Source: Ampullimonas aquatilis
GTDB lineage: Bacteria > Pseudomonadota > Gammaproteobacteria > Burkholderiales > Burkholderiaceae_D
Reading direction: 5' to 3'
NCBI RefSeq assembly: GCF_049675895.1
Contig: NZ_CP183834.1
Location: forward strand, 1,488,001 to 1,552,000
Length of the DNA: 64,000 nucleotides
Shown: piece after piece, positions 43,672 to 52,075 of the stretch
How the letters are laid out: the number at the start of each line of letters is the position of its first letter
Position numbering within the stretch: the first letter of the stretch is position 1
The notes under the pieces: generated by a model
The model's database searches: none
Told to the model about the DNA's origin: nothing
What the model saw: the letters and a program-made list of their open reading frames with translations, nothing else
Program-made: the position numbers and the translations under genes

Positions 43672-44241
43672 TTGACTCTTGATGTAATTGTCGAACAGAT
43701 TGTAAGTGGACTGGGCTATGAGCTGGTAGATCTGGAGCGTGCTCCGGGTGGTTTGTTACGCGTTTTTATTGATTTGCTTCCAGTTAGTGGCGGCAGTGTT
43801 GAATCAGTCGATGTCGCAGAGGACGAGTTAACCAAAGAAGTTCGTTCAATCACGATTGCCGATTGTGAAAAAGTTAGTGATCAACTCAGTCATGTCTTCT
43901 TGGTGGAAGAAATTGATTATGACCGCCTAGAGGTTTCCTCCCCAGGGTTGGATCGTCCTTTGAAAAAAATGGCAGACTTTGTCCGTTTTGTGGGCAATTT
44001 AGTCAGTATCAGACTCAAAAGACCTGTCGATGGTCGTAAACAGTTTGTTGGTTTGCTATTGCCAGTTGATAATGATGAGCTCAAATTGGAGTTTGAGCTT
44101 GAGACTGCAGCAAGTAAATTAGTTAAAAAAGGCGCGCGCCTCAAACAGCCTGTTCCAACCGCGCAGTTGAAATTCAAGTTTGAAGATGTTGACAAGGCAC
44201 GTCTCGTGCCGCAAGTTGATTTTAGGAGCCATAAACGATGA
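43672..44241 (+). CDS. rimP: ribosome maturation factor RimP
   Basis: Assists 30S subunit assembly. Its 189 residues start at a TTG preceded by AAAGG at 8 nt; no suitable ATG is present. Family blocks: IVSGLGYELVDLERAPGGLLRVFIDL (about 10-35), ITIADCEKVSDQLSHVFLVEE (about 61-81), and YDRLEVSSPGLDRPLKKMADFVRFVGNLVSIRLKRPVDGRKQFVGLL (about 84-130). A segment of about 18 acidic residues sits between the first two. It overlaps the nusA start by four bases, so rimP and nusA are translationally coupled, the usual arrangement. Confidence 0.95.
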   Translation: MTLDVIVEQIVSGLGYELVDLERAPGGLLRVFIDLLPVSGGSVESVDVAEDELTKEVRSITIADCEKVSDQLSHVFLVEEIDYDRLEVSSPGLDRPLKKMADFVRFVGNLVSIRLKRPVDGRKQFVGLLLPVDNDELKLEFELETAASKLVKKGARLKQPVPTAQLKFKFEDVDKARLVPQVDFRSHKR

Positions 44242-45716
44242 GTCGCGAAGTTTTGATGCTGGTAGATGCGCTGGCACGCGAGAAGAATGTCAGCAAGGAT
44301 ATCGTCTTTTCCGCATTGGAATTGGCATTGGCATCCGCTACCAAAAAACGTTTTCCTGACGAAGACGTGGAAATTCGCGTGTCAATTGATCGTGAATCTG
44401 GTGAGCACGAATCATTTCGTCGCTGGCATGTTGTGCCTGATGAAGCCGGTCTGCAACAGCCTGACAGTGAAGTTTTGCTCAATGAGGCACGTGAACAGGT
44501 GGCTGACGTGGATGTTGGTGACTATATCGAAGAGCCACTCGAATCAATTGAGTTTGGTCGAATTGGTGCGCAGGCGGCAAAGCAGGTTATTTTGCAAAAA
44601 ATCCGCGATGCCGAGCGTGAACAAAATCTAAATGACTTTCTAGCACGTGACGAGCAGCTTGTTACCGGTACCGTCAAACGCCTTGATAAAGGCGATATTA
44701 TTGTTGAGTCAGGCCGAATTGAAGCGCGTTTGCGTCGTAGTGAGATGATCCCAAAAGAAAATCTGCGGATTGGTGATCGTGTGCGGGCTTATCTATTGAA
44801 AATTGATCGTTCTGCACGTGGTCCTCAGCTTGAGTTGTCACGTACTTCGCCAGATTTCATCAAGAAATTATTTGAACTGGAAGTGCCTGAAATTGAACAA
44901 GGTCTGCTTGAAATCAAATCGGCAGCCCGTGATCCAGGAATTCGCGCCAAAATTGCTGTTCATACTGCGGATCGTCGTATTGATCCGATCGGTACTTGCG
45001 TAGGCATGCGTGGTTCACGCGTCCAGGCGGTGACCAATGAGTTAGGTGGAGAACGGGTCGATATCGTTTTATGGTCTGAAGATCCTGCCCAGTTTGTGAT
45101 TGGTGCGCTGGCACCAGCCAATGTTTCCTCCATTGTGGTTGATGAAGAAAAACACAGTATGGATGTGGTCGTTGATGAAGAGAACTTGGCGATTGCAATT
45201 GGACGTTCTGGTCAGAACGTCCGTTTGGCCTCTGAATTGACAGGCTGGCAGATCAATATCATGACACCAGAAGAGTCGCAAGCCAAGTCGCAGGAAGAAT
45301 CTGGTGCGATTCGCGAGATATTTACTTCTCTACTGGATGTTGATCAAGAAGTGGCTGATATCTTGATTGAAGAAGGTTTTGCAAGCCTTGAAGAAATTGC
45401 TTATGTTCCAATCAATGAGATGCTTGAAATTGAGTCCTTTGATGAAGACTTGGTCAATGAGTTGCGTAATCGTGCTCGCAACGCATTATTGACACAAGCC
45501 ATTGCTAAAGAAGAGAAGGTTGAGTCTGCAGTTGAAAGTCTTTCATCCCTGGATGGTATGACGTTGGAATTGGTTGCTCAATTGTCCGAGTATCAAATCA
45601 CGACGCGTGATGATTTGGCTGAATTGGCAGTGGATGAGTTGGTGGAAATGACGGGCATGGACGAGCAATCGGCCAGCTCCTTGATCATGAAAGCACGCGA
45701 ACATTGGTTCAAGTGA
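44238..45716 (+). CDS. nusA: transcription termination/antitermination protein NusA
   Basis: RNA polymerase-associated factor controlling pausing, termination and antitermination. Its 492 residues begin MSREVLMLVDALAREKNVSKDIVFSALELALASATKKRF (RNAP-binding N-domain). An S1 domain follows (DEQLVTGTVKRLDKGDIIVESGRIEARL, near 135-165). The KH domains contain DPIGTCVGMRGSRVQAVTNELGGERVDIV and ENLAIAIGRSGQNVRLASELTGW. Two C-terminal acidic helix-hairpin repeats (about 360-490) are present, as in E. coli. ATGA overlap with rimP; infB follows after 60 bp. Confidence 0.98.
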   Translation: MSREVLMLVDALAREKNVSKDIVFSALELALASATKKRFPDEDVEIRVSIDRESGEHESFRRWHVVPDEAGLQQPDSEVLLNEAREQVADVDVGDYIEEPLESIEFGRIGAQAAKQVILQKIRDAEREQNLNDFLARDEQLVTGTVKRLDKGDIIVESGRIEARLRRSEMIPKENLRIGDRVRAYLLKIDRSARGPQLELSRTSPDFIKKLFELEVPEIEQGLLEIKSAARDPGIRAKIAVHTADRRIDPIGTCVGMRGSRVQAVTNELGGERVDIVLWSEDPAQFVIGALAPANVSSIVVDEEKHSMDVVVDEENLAIAIGRSGQNVRLASELTGWQINIMTPEESQAKSQEESGAIREIFTSLLDVDQEVADILIEEGFASLEEIAYVPINEMLEIESFDEDLVNELRNRARNALLTQAIAKEEKVESAVESLSSLDGMTLELVAQLSEYQITTRDDLAELAVDELVEMTGMDEQSASSLIMKAREHWFK

Positions 45717-45776
45717 TCGAATTGATCTTTAGCCTCAAAAGGGCGCTTTTTGTCGAAGAAGTACAAAGGGGTATGA

Positions 45777-48587
45777 ATGGCGAGTACTAACGTAGCCGAG
45801 TTTGCTACAGAATTAAAAATGCCAGCAACTGTTTTGCTGGAACAATTAAAAGCAGCTGGTGTTGATAAGACAGCCAGCAATGACGCTTTGACGCCTGCCG
45901 ACAAAGAGCGCCTGTTGGATCATTTGCGCCGCGCACATGGTTCTGTTGAGGTTGATAAAAAGAAAATTACGCTAACTCGCAAACAGACTTCTGAAATCAA
46001 ACAAGCTGATTCGAGTGGTAAATCTCGAACAATTCAGGTGGAAGTTCGTAAGAAAAGAACCTTTGTACGTCGCGATGAGGATGCATCTGTTGTTGATGAG
46101 CCTGTCGTTGAATTAGTAGCCGAGGCGGTGCCGCCCGTACAAATTTTAGATGTTGCCGAGATAGCACGTCGTGAAGAAGAAGCCAAACGTCAGGCCGAGT
46201 TGATTGCGGCCCAAGAAGCTGAGCGTCGTCAACGCGAAGAAGAGGCAGAGGCTCGGGCCAAAGAAGCTGAAGAGCGTGCCCGTCAGGCAGCTGAAGAGGC
46301 TACTCGTCTTGAAGCTGAAAAATTAGCTAAAGAAGTGGCTGCACAAGCGACGACTGCCGTTGCCGAACCTGTGGTTGAAGATGTTTCGGTCGTCGAGAAA
46401 AAAGAGCAGGACAAGAAAGATGCTGATGAGGCTTTGCAAAAAGCCCAGGCGCGCCGTGCAGCCGCCGAAGCAGAAGCCGCTGCGATTCGTTTGATGATGA
46501 GTACACCGCGCAAAGTTGCCAAGGCGCCTGAGCCTGCGGCACCTCCAGTTGCAGCTACACCTGCTGCGGCAGCTGCAGAACGTACGTTGCACAAACCTGC
46601 TGCCAAAGATGCAGCTAAAAAAGAAGTCAAAGCAGATGACAAGAAAGATAAAAAAGTCATCAAGCAAGCTGCAGTGGCATCAACCTGGCAAGAGGAATCC
46701 GCTAAAAAACGTACTCTGAAAACACGTGGTGATTCTTCTGGTGGTACTTCAAGCAGCTGGCGCGGCCCTAAGCAACATCGTAAACATCATTCTGAGGATG
46801 ATCGTCAGCCACAAGCAGCGCCAGAGGCCATTGTGCGCGAAGTGTATGTGCCAGAGACCATTACCGTCGCAGATCTGGCGCACAAGATGTCGGTCAAGGC
46901 TTCTGAGGTCATCAAGCATTTGATGAAACTAGGTCAGATGGTGACGATTAACCAGGTTCTTGATCAGGAAACTGCTTTGATTCTGGTCGAAGAGATGGGC
47001 CATAAGGGCTTCGCCGCTAAACTGGATGATCCAGAAGCAATGTTGTCCGATGATGCGGTTCATCATGACGCCGAATTATTGCCGAGGGCACCGGTTGTCA
47101 CGGTAATGGGTCACGTTGACCATGGCAAGACATCGTTGCTCGATTATATTCGTCGTACTCGTGTTGCTTCTGGCGAAGCTGGTGGCATTACCCAGCACAT
47201 TGGTGCTTATCACGTTGAAACACCGCGTGGCATGGTGACTTTCCTGGATACCCCAGGGCACGAAGCGTTTACAGCAATGCGTGCTCGAGGTGCCAAGGCG
47301 ACCGATATTGTGATCCTGGTGGTAGCCGCTGATGATGGTGTCATGCCGCAAACCAAAGAAGCGATTGCGCATGCCAAGGCTGCGGGTGTGCCATTGGTCG
47401 TTGCAATTAACAAAATTGATAAGCCTGGTGCCAATACTGATCGTGTCAAACAGGAATTGGTTGCTGAAGAGGTCGTACCTGAAGAGTATGGTGGCGAGTC
47501 ACCTTTTGTTCCTGTCTCGGCAAAAACGGGCCAAGGTATTGACGAGCTATTGGAAAACGTCTTGCTGCAGGCCGAAGTGCTTGAGCTCACGGCACCCAAA
47601 GATGCGCCTGCCAAAGGTCTGGTGATTGAAGCCAAACTTGATAAAGGTAAGGGTCCGGTTGCCACTATCTTGGTGCAATCAGGTACTTTGAATCGTGGTG
47701 ATGTGGTGTTGGCTGGTTCCAGTTATGGTCGGGTGCGTGCGATGCTGGATGAAAACGGTAAGCCAATCCAATCGGCGGGCCCATCAATCCCTGTTGAAAT
47801 TCAAGGTTTGACAGAGGTACCTGCAGCTGGCGAGGAAGTCATGGTGATGGCTGATGAACGTAAAGCACGCGAGATCGCCTTGTTCCGTCAAGGTAAATTC
47901 CGTGATGTGAAACTGGCTAAACAGCAGGCCGCCAAACTCGAAAATATTTTTGATCAGATGGGTGAGGGCGAAGTTAAAACTTTGGCTCTGATTGTCAAGG
48001 CCGATGTACAGGGTTCACAAGAAGCGTTGATTCATGCTTTGAGCAAACTGTCGACTGACGAGGTCAAGGTTCAGGTTGTGCATTCTGCTGTGGGCGGCAT
48101 TACAGAATCTGATGTTAATTTGGCAACTGCGTCCAAGGCCGTCATTATTGGCTTTAACACGCGTGCTGATGTGGCAGCTCGTAAATTGTCTGAAACCAAC
48201 GGTGTTGATATCCGTTATTACAACATCATCTATGACGCAGTTGATGAAGTGAAGGCCGCGATGAGTGGCATGTTGACGCCTGAGAAACGTGAAGCCGAAT
48301 TGGGTCTGGTTGAAATACGCCAGGTATTCCGAATTTCCAAAGTGGGCTCGATTGCCGGTTGTTACGTGCTTGAGGGGGTTATCAAGCGTAATTCCTTGTT
48401 GCGAATCTTGCGCAATAACGTGGTTATTCATACTGGTGAATTGGATTCACTCAAACGCTTCAAGGATGATGTCAAAGAAGTGAAGTCAGGCTTTGAGTGT
48501 GGTTTATCAATCAAAAACTTCAACGATATTGAAGTTGGCGATCATCTGGAAATTTACGAAGTTCAGGAAGTCGCTCGTACTCTCTAA
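45777..48587 (+). CDS. infB: translation initiation factor IF-2
   Basis: GTPase that places initiator tRNA on the ribosome. Its 936 residues contain an IF2-N module (MASTNVAEFATELKMPATVLLEQLKAAGV) and a long charged Ala/Glu/Lys/Arg helical region (about 115-330). A second IF2-N module follows (ETITVADLAHKMSVKASEVIKHLMKLG, about 360-386). The G domain has VMGHVDHGKTSLLDYIR near 442, FLDTPGHEAFTAMRARG and VAINKIDKPGANTD, followed by domains II-IV. The ribosome-binding site AAAGGGG lies before ATG 45777. It lies in the rimP-nusA-infB-rbfA-truB series, and the initiator tRNA it binds is encoded 5 kb upstream. Confidence 0.98.
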   Translation: MASTNVAEFATELKMPATVLLEQLKAAGVDKTASNDALTPADKERLLDHLRRAHGSVEVDKKKITLTRKQTSEIKQADSSGKSRTIQVEVRKKRTFVRRDEDASVVDEPVVELVAEAVPPVQILDVAEIARREEEAKRQAELIAAQEAERRQREEEAEARAKEAEERARQAAEEATRLEAEKLAKEVAAQATTAVAEPVVEDVSVVEKKEQDKKDADEALQKAQARRAAAEAEAAAIRLMMSTPRKVAKAPEPAAPPVAATPAAAAAERTLHKPAAKDAAKKEVKADDKKDKKVIKQAAVASTWQEESAKKRTLKTRGDSSGGTSSSWRGPKQHRKHHSEDDRQPQAAPEAIVREVYVPETITVADLAHKMSVKASEVIKHLMKLGQMVTINQVLDQETALILVEEMGHKGFAAKLDDPEAMLSDDAVHHDAELLPRAPVVTVMGHVDHGKTSLLDYIRRTRVASGEAGGITQHIGAYHVETPRGMVTFLDTPGHEAFTAMRARGAKATDIVILVVAADDGVMPQTKEAIAHAKAAGVPLVVAINKIDKPGANTDRVKQELVAEEVVPEEYGGESPFVPVSAKTGQGIDELLENVLLQAEVLELTAPKDAPAKGLVIEAKLDKGKGPVATILVQSGTLNRGDVVLAGSSYGRVRAMLDENGKPIQSAGPSIPVEIQGLTEVPAAGEEVMVMADERKAREIALFRQGKFRDVKLAKQQAAKLENIFDQMGEGEVKTLALIVKADVQGSQEALIHALSKLSTDEVKVQVVHSAVGGITESDVNLATASKAVIIGFNTRADVAARKLSETNGVDIRYYNIIYDAVDEVKAAMSGMLTPEKREAELGLVEIRQVFRISKVGSIAGCYVLEGVIKRNSLLRILRNNVVIHTGELDSLKRFKDDVKEVKSGFECGLSIKNFNDIEVGDHLEIYEVQEVARTL

Positions 48588-48735
48588 ATCAGTCAGCTGC
48601 CCTGGTGTTTGTAAGCCGGGGTAATGGATGCCGTTCTCGACCAGATGGCATCGCTGGCAAACAAGGGCAGCAAAGATAGCGCAATGAAGTAAACAGGCAG
48701 AATGATTCTGTCTGAACAATGGAAGAATCAAGGTT

Positions 48736-49095
48736 GTGAAACGGAAGATACCAAATCGCGGTTTACGCGTGGCTGATCAGATCCAGCGTGATCTGGCTGA
48801 GCTGATTCAGCGTGAGCTGCGAGATCCCAGAATTGGCCTGGTGACCTTGACGGAAGTCGAGTTGACACCAGATTACGCGCATGCCAAGGTTTATTTCACC
48901 ACTTTGCTGGATAACGGGCCGGAAGCTAAAAAAGCCTTGCAGGAAAAAGCCGGCTATCTGCATAGTTTGCTATACAAGCGTTTGCACATTCATACGGTGC
49001 CGACGCTGCACTTTGTCCACGATGAGTCAGTCGCTCGTGGCGTTGCCATGTCACGGTTAATAGATGAAGCCAACTCCAGTCAGGGTAAAGAGTAA
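48736..49095 (+). CDS. rbfA: 30S ribosome-binding factor A
   Basis: Binds the immature 30S subunit and helps 16S rRNA 5' processing. Its 119 residues start at a GTG. The conserved opening GLRVADQIQRDLAELIQRELRDPRIGLVTLTEVELTPDYAHAKVYFTTL covers about 9-57, and the KH-type end includes LHIHTVPTLHFVHDESVARGVAMSRLIDEA. It follows infB after a 148-bp gap and precedes truB by 24 bp, the classical order. The longer gap before it holds small stem-loops but no evident gene. Confidence 0.95.
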   Translation: MKRKIPNRGLRVADQIQRDLAELIQRELRDPRIGLVTLTEVELTPDYAHAKVYFTTLLDNGPEAKKALQEKAGYLHSLLYKRLHIHTVPTLHFVHDESVARGVAMSRLIDEANSSQGKE

Positions 49096-49119
49096 TTGAT
49101 TGGGTGTGACAGGTCATTG

Positions 49120-50055
49120 ATGAGTGCAGGTATAAAGCCGAAAAAAAATGCAATTGTCCATGGTGTACTGTTGCTCGATAAACCCAAGGGGTTGTCTTCC
49201 AATGGCATCTTGGGCAAGGTCAAGTGGCTGTTTGGTACCAAAAAAGCTGGACATACCGGTACTTTGGATCCTATGGCAACTGGTTTATTGCCGATTTGTT
49301 TTGGTGAGGCAACCAAGTTCTCGACAGACTTATTGGAAGCTGACAAGGCCTATGATGCTGAGTTGAAGTTGGGTGTCACCACCACAACGGGTGATGCTGA
49401 GGGTGATGTGATTGAACAGCGTGCAGTTGTTGTGACTCAGAAAGCACTCGACGCAGCCTTGTCACAGTTGCGTGGCAAGATTATTCAAGTGCCGCCGATG
49501 TATTCGGCGCTGAAACGGGATGGTCGACCACTTTATGAATATGCACGGGCCGGGATTGAGTTGGAGCGAGAGGGACGTGAAGTCATTATTCACGACTTGC
49601 AATGTACCGGGTGGCATGGTGAGGTAGTCAAACTCTCGGTGACATGTAGCAAAGGTACTTATATTCGAGTACTGGCTGAAGATTTGGGTAAATTGCTGGG
49701 TTGTGGTGCGCATTTGACTGCGCTGCGTCGCACCCAAGTAGGGCGCTTGAGTGTGATTGAATCGGTGACTGCGCAATCGCTTGAAGAAATGGACATGGCG
49801 CAACGCTTGCAGTACTTACAGCCGGTTGATGCATTGTTGACAGCGCTGCCTGTGGTGAAATTGGATGTCGATCTGGCAAAGCGTTTTTTGAATGGCCAAC
49901 GCTTGCCGCTGGGTGAGGAATTGGTGCAGCAACTCACACAAGGTCATGCCGCTCGCGTACGGGTTTATGACGACGTGCAGCGTTTACTAGGAACGGCACA
50001 GTTGGCCGTCTATGGTGTACTTTCTCCAGAACGACTTATCGCTGCTAGTAATTAA
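49120..50055 (+). CDS. truB: tRNA pseudouridine-55 synthase
   Basis: Makes pseudouridine 55 in the T-loop of elongator tRNAs. It has 311 residues from the ATG at 49120, preceded by AGGT; an in-frame codon at 49096 is less likely. The domain starts HGVLLLDKPKGLSSNGILGKVKWLFGTKKAGHTGTLDPMATGLLPICFGEATKFS, with the catalytic aspartate in GTLDPMATGLL near 49. KIIQVPPMYSALKRDGRPLYEYAR and VTCSKGTYIRVLAEDLGKLLGCGAHLTALRRTQVG follow, with a C-terminal PUA-like part. It is the last of the rimP-truB series before typA. Confidence 0.96.
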   Translation: MSAGIKPKKNAIVHGVLLLDKPKGLSSNGILGKVKWLFGTKKAGHTGTLDPMATGLLPICFGEATKFSTDLLEADKAYDAELKLGVTTTTGDAEGDVIEQRAVVVTQKALDAALSQLRGKIIQVPPMYSALKRDGRPLYEYARAGIELEREGREVIIHDLQCTGWHGEVVKLSVTCSKGTYIRVLAEDLGKLLGCGAHLTALRRTQVGRLSVIESVTAQSLEEMDMAQRLQYLQPVDALLTALPVVKLDVDLAKRFLNGQRLPLGEELVQQLTQGHAARVRVYDDVQRLLGTAQLAVYGVLSPERLIAASN

Positions 50056-50174
50056 GTTGGAATGAAATGAAGTAAGTAAATGACAGCATGCGACAGCAGT
50101 GCGTCGGTAATGTTTGTTAGATGATCGATTTTGTAGCAATTATCAGTATTTGACTTTTTGATTGGAAAGTAATT

Positions 50175-51995
50175 ATGACCAGGGCTTTACGTAATATTGC
50201 CATCATCGCCCACGTTGACCATGGCAAAACCACTTTGGTGGATCAGCTTCTCCGGCAATCTGGCACCTTTCGTGAAAACGAGAAGATGACAGAGCGTGTG
50301 ATGGACTCCAACGATCTTGAAAAAGAACGTGGTATTACCATCCTGGCCAAAAACTGTGCGGTTGAATACGAAGGTACTCACATCAATATCGTTGACACTC
50401 CAGGACACGCCGACTTTGGTGGCGAAGTGGAACGTGTACTGTCGATGGTGGACAGTGTTTTGTTGCTGGTGGATGCCGTTGAAGGCCCAATGCCACAGAC
50501 GCGTTTTGTGACTAAAAAAGCCTTGGCACTGGGTCTGAAGCCGATTGTTGTTGTGAACAAGATTGATCGTCCAGGTGCACGTCCTGATTATGTGATCAAC
50601 GCCACTTTTGAGTTGTTTGACAAACTCGGCGCGACGGAAGAACAACTTGATTTCCCCGTGGTATTTGCTTCAGCGCTGAATGGTTTTGCCATGCTCGAAG
50701 CCGATAAACCTGGTACCGATATGCGTCCATTGTTTGACGCCATCCTCAAGCACGTACCGGTACGCCAGGATGATCCAGATGGTCCTTTGCAATTGCAAAT
50801 CTCTTCACTCGATTATTCCAGCTATGTCGGTAAGATCGGTATTGGCCGGATCAGCCGTGGCCGTGTCAAAGCACTGCAAGAAGTGATTGTCATGAATGGC
50901 CCCGACTCCACGCCCATCAAGGCACGCGTTAACCAGGTACTCAAATTCAAGGGTCTGGAGCGCATGATTGTTGATGAAGCCATTGCGGGTGACATCGTAC
51001 TGATCAACGGGATTGAAGAGCTCGGGATTGGTTCGACAGTTTGTCGCCCAGATACACCTGATGCGCTGCCATTGCTCAAAGTGGATGAGCCAACCCTGAC
51101 CATGAATTTCTGCGTCAACACCTCACCATTGGCAGGTCGTGAAGGGAAATTCATTACCAGCCGTCAGTTGCGTGATCGTCTGGATCGTGAACTCAAGGCC
51201 AACGTGGCCTTGAAAGTGCAAAACACGACTGATGAAACCATTTTTGAAGTATCGGGCCGTGGTGAGTTGCACCTGACTGTGCTGATTGAAAACATGCGTC
51301 GTGAAGGTTACGAACTCGCCGTATCACGCCCGCGTGTGGTTTTCAAAGAAATCAATGGCGAGCGCTGTGAACCATTTGAGTTGTTGACTGTAGACGTGGA
51401 AGACGGTCATCAGGGTGGTGTGATGGAAGAGCTGGGTCGTCGTAAAGGTGATCTGCAAGATATGCAGGCTGATGGCAAAGGCCGTACCCGTCTGGAATAT
51501 CGTATTCCTGCGCGTGGTCTGATTGGCTTTCAGTCCGAGTTCATGACATTGACTCGCGGCACCGGTTTGATGAGCCATATCTTTGATGAATACGCACCAG
51601 TCAAACAAGGTGACAGCGGTGAGCGTCGCAATGGTGTGCTGATTTCCCAGGATGATGGTGATGCCGTTGCTTATGCCTTGTGGAAACTGCAGGATCGCGG
51701 TCGCATGTTTGTGACACCGGGTGAGCCTTTGTATGAAGGCATGATCATCGGTATTCACAGTCGTGACAATGATCTGGTTGTTAACCCGATCAAGGGTAAA
51801 CAGCTCACCAACGTGCGTGCTTCCGGTACCGATGAAGCGGTGCGCCTGGTGCCACCGATTCAGCTTACCCTGGAATATGCAGTGGAATTCATTGCTGATG
51901 ATGAGCTGGTAGAAATCACGCCACAAAGCATTCGTCTGCGTAAACGTTACCTGAAAGAACACGAGCGCAAGAAAGCCAGTCGCGAAGCCGCATAA
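50175..51995 (+). CDS. typA: ribosome-associated GTPase TypA/BipA
   Basis: Translational GTPase of the EF-G/LepA type linked to ribosome assembly and stress responses. Its 606 residues have G1 AHVDHGKTTLVDQLL near 12-26, switch I with ERGITILAKNCAV, G3 DTPGHADFGGEVERVL near 75, and G4 VVNKIDRPGARPDYV near 127. BipA-specific C-terminal sequence follows: GRGLIGFQSEFMTLTRGTGLMSHIFDEYAP and the end LRKRYLKEHERKKASREAA. GGAAAG lies before the ATG. The stop is followed two bases later by a 71-bp repeat copy that forms the terminator. Confidence 0.97.
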   Translation: MTRALRNIAIIAHVDHGKTTLVDQLLRQSGTFRENEKMTERVMDSNDLEKERGITILAKNCAVEYEGTHINIVDTPGHADFGGEVERVLSMVDSVLLLVDAVEGPMPQTRFVTKKALALGLKPIVVVNKIDRPGARPDYVINATFELFDKLGATEEQLDFPVVFASALNGFAMLEADKPGTDMRPLFDAILKHVPVRQDDPDGPLQLQISSLDYSSYVGKIGIGRISRGRVKALQEVIVMNGPDSTPIKARVNQVLKFKGLERMIVDEAIAGDIVLINGIEELGIGSTVCRPDTPDALPLLKVDEPTLTMNFCVNTSPLAGREGKFITSRQLRDRLDRELKANVALKVQNTTDETIFEVSGRGELHLTVLIENMRREGYELAVSRPRVVFKEINGERCEPFELLTVDVEDGHQGGVMEELGRRKGDLQDMQADGKGRTRLEYRIPARGLIGFQSEFMTLTRGTGLMSHIFDEYAPVKQGDSGERRNGVLISQDDGDAVAYALWKLQDRGRMFVTPGEPLYEGMIIGIHSRDNDLVVNPIKGKQLTNVRASGTDEAVRLVPPIQLTLEYAVEFIADDELVEITPQSIRLRKRYLKEHERKKASREAA

Positions 51996-51996
51996 C

Positions 51997-52067
51997 ATAC
52001 AGGGGTACTGTATTTTTAGAGCCCCTTAATATACGCACTAAAGCCGGAGTATTTTGATGATACTCCG
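51997..52067 (-). repeat. 71-bp GTAT-box repeat, copy 6, used as terminator
   Basis: Minus-strand copy. GAGTAT starts at 52065 and CTGTAT at 52002, exactly 63 bp apart. AGTGCGTATATT and AAAAATAC are kept. It fills the 78-bp gap between convergent genes, starting 2 bp after the typA stop. Confidence 0.8.
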
Positions 52068-52075
52068 GCTTTTTT
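52040..52075 (+). terminator. strong rho-independent terminator of typA
   Basis: Perfect 13-bp stem AAAGCCGGAGTAT / ATACTCCGGCTTT with a 7-nt loop and a T run. The stem is built from the left end of repeat copy 6. Its T run reaches the stop codon of the convergent gene. Confidence 0.9.

Noticed and set aside
50081..50149. Possible eighth copy of the 71-bp repeat between truB and typA (ATTTTGTAG...CAGTAT).
   Set aside because: CAGTAT is present at 50144, but 63 bp upstream reads TGACAG and the AGTGC block is out of register, so the match is not better than chance.
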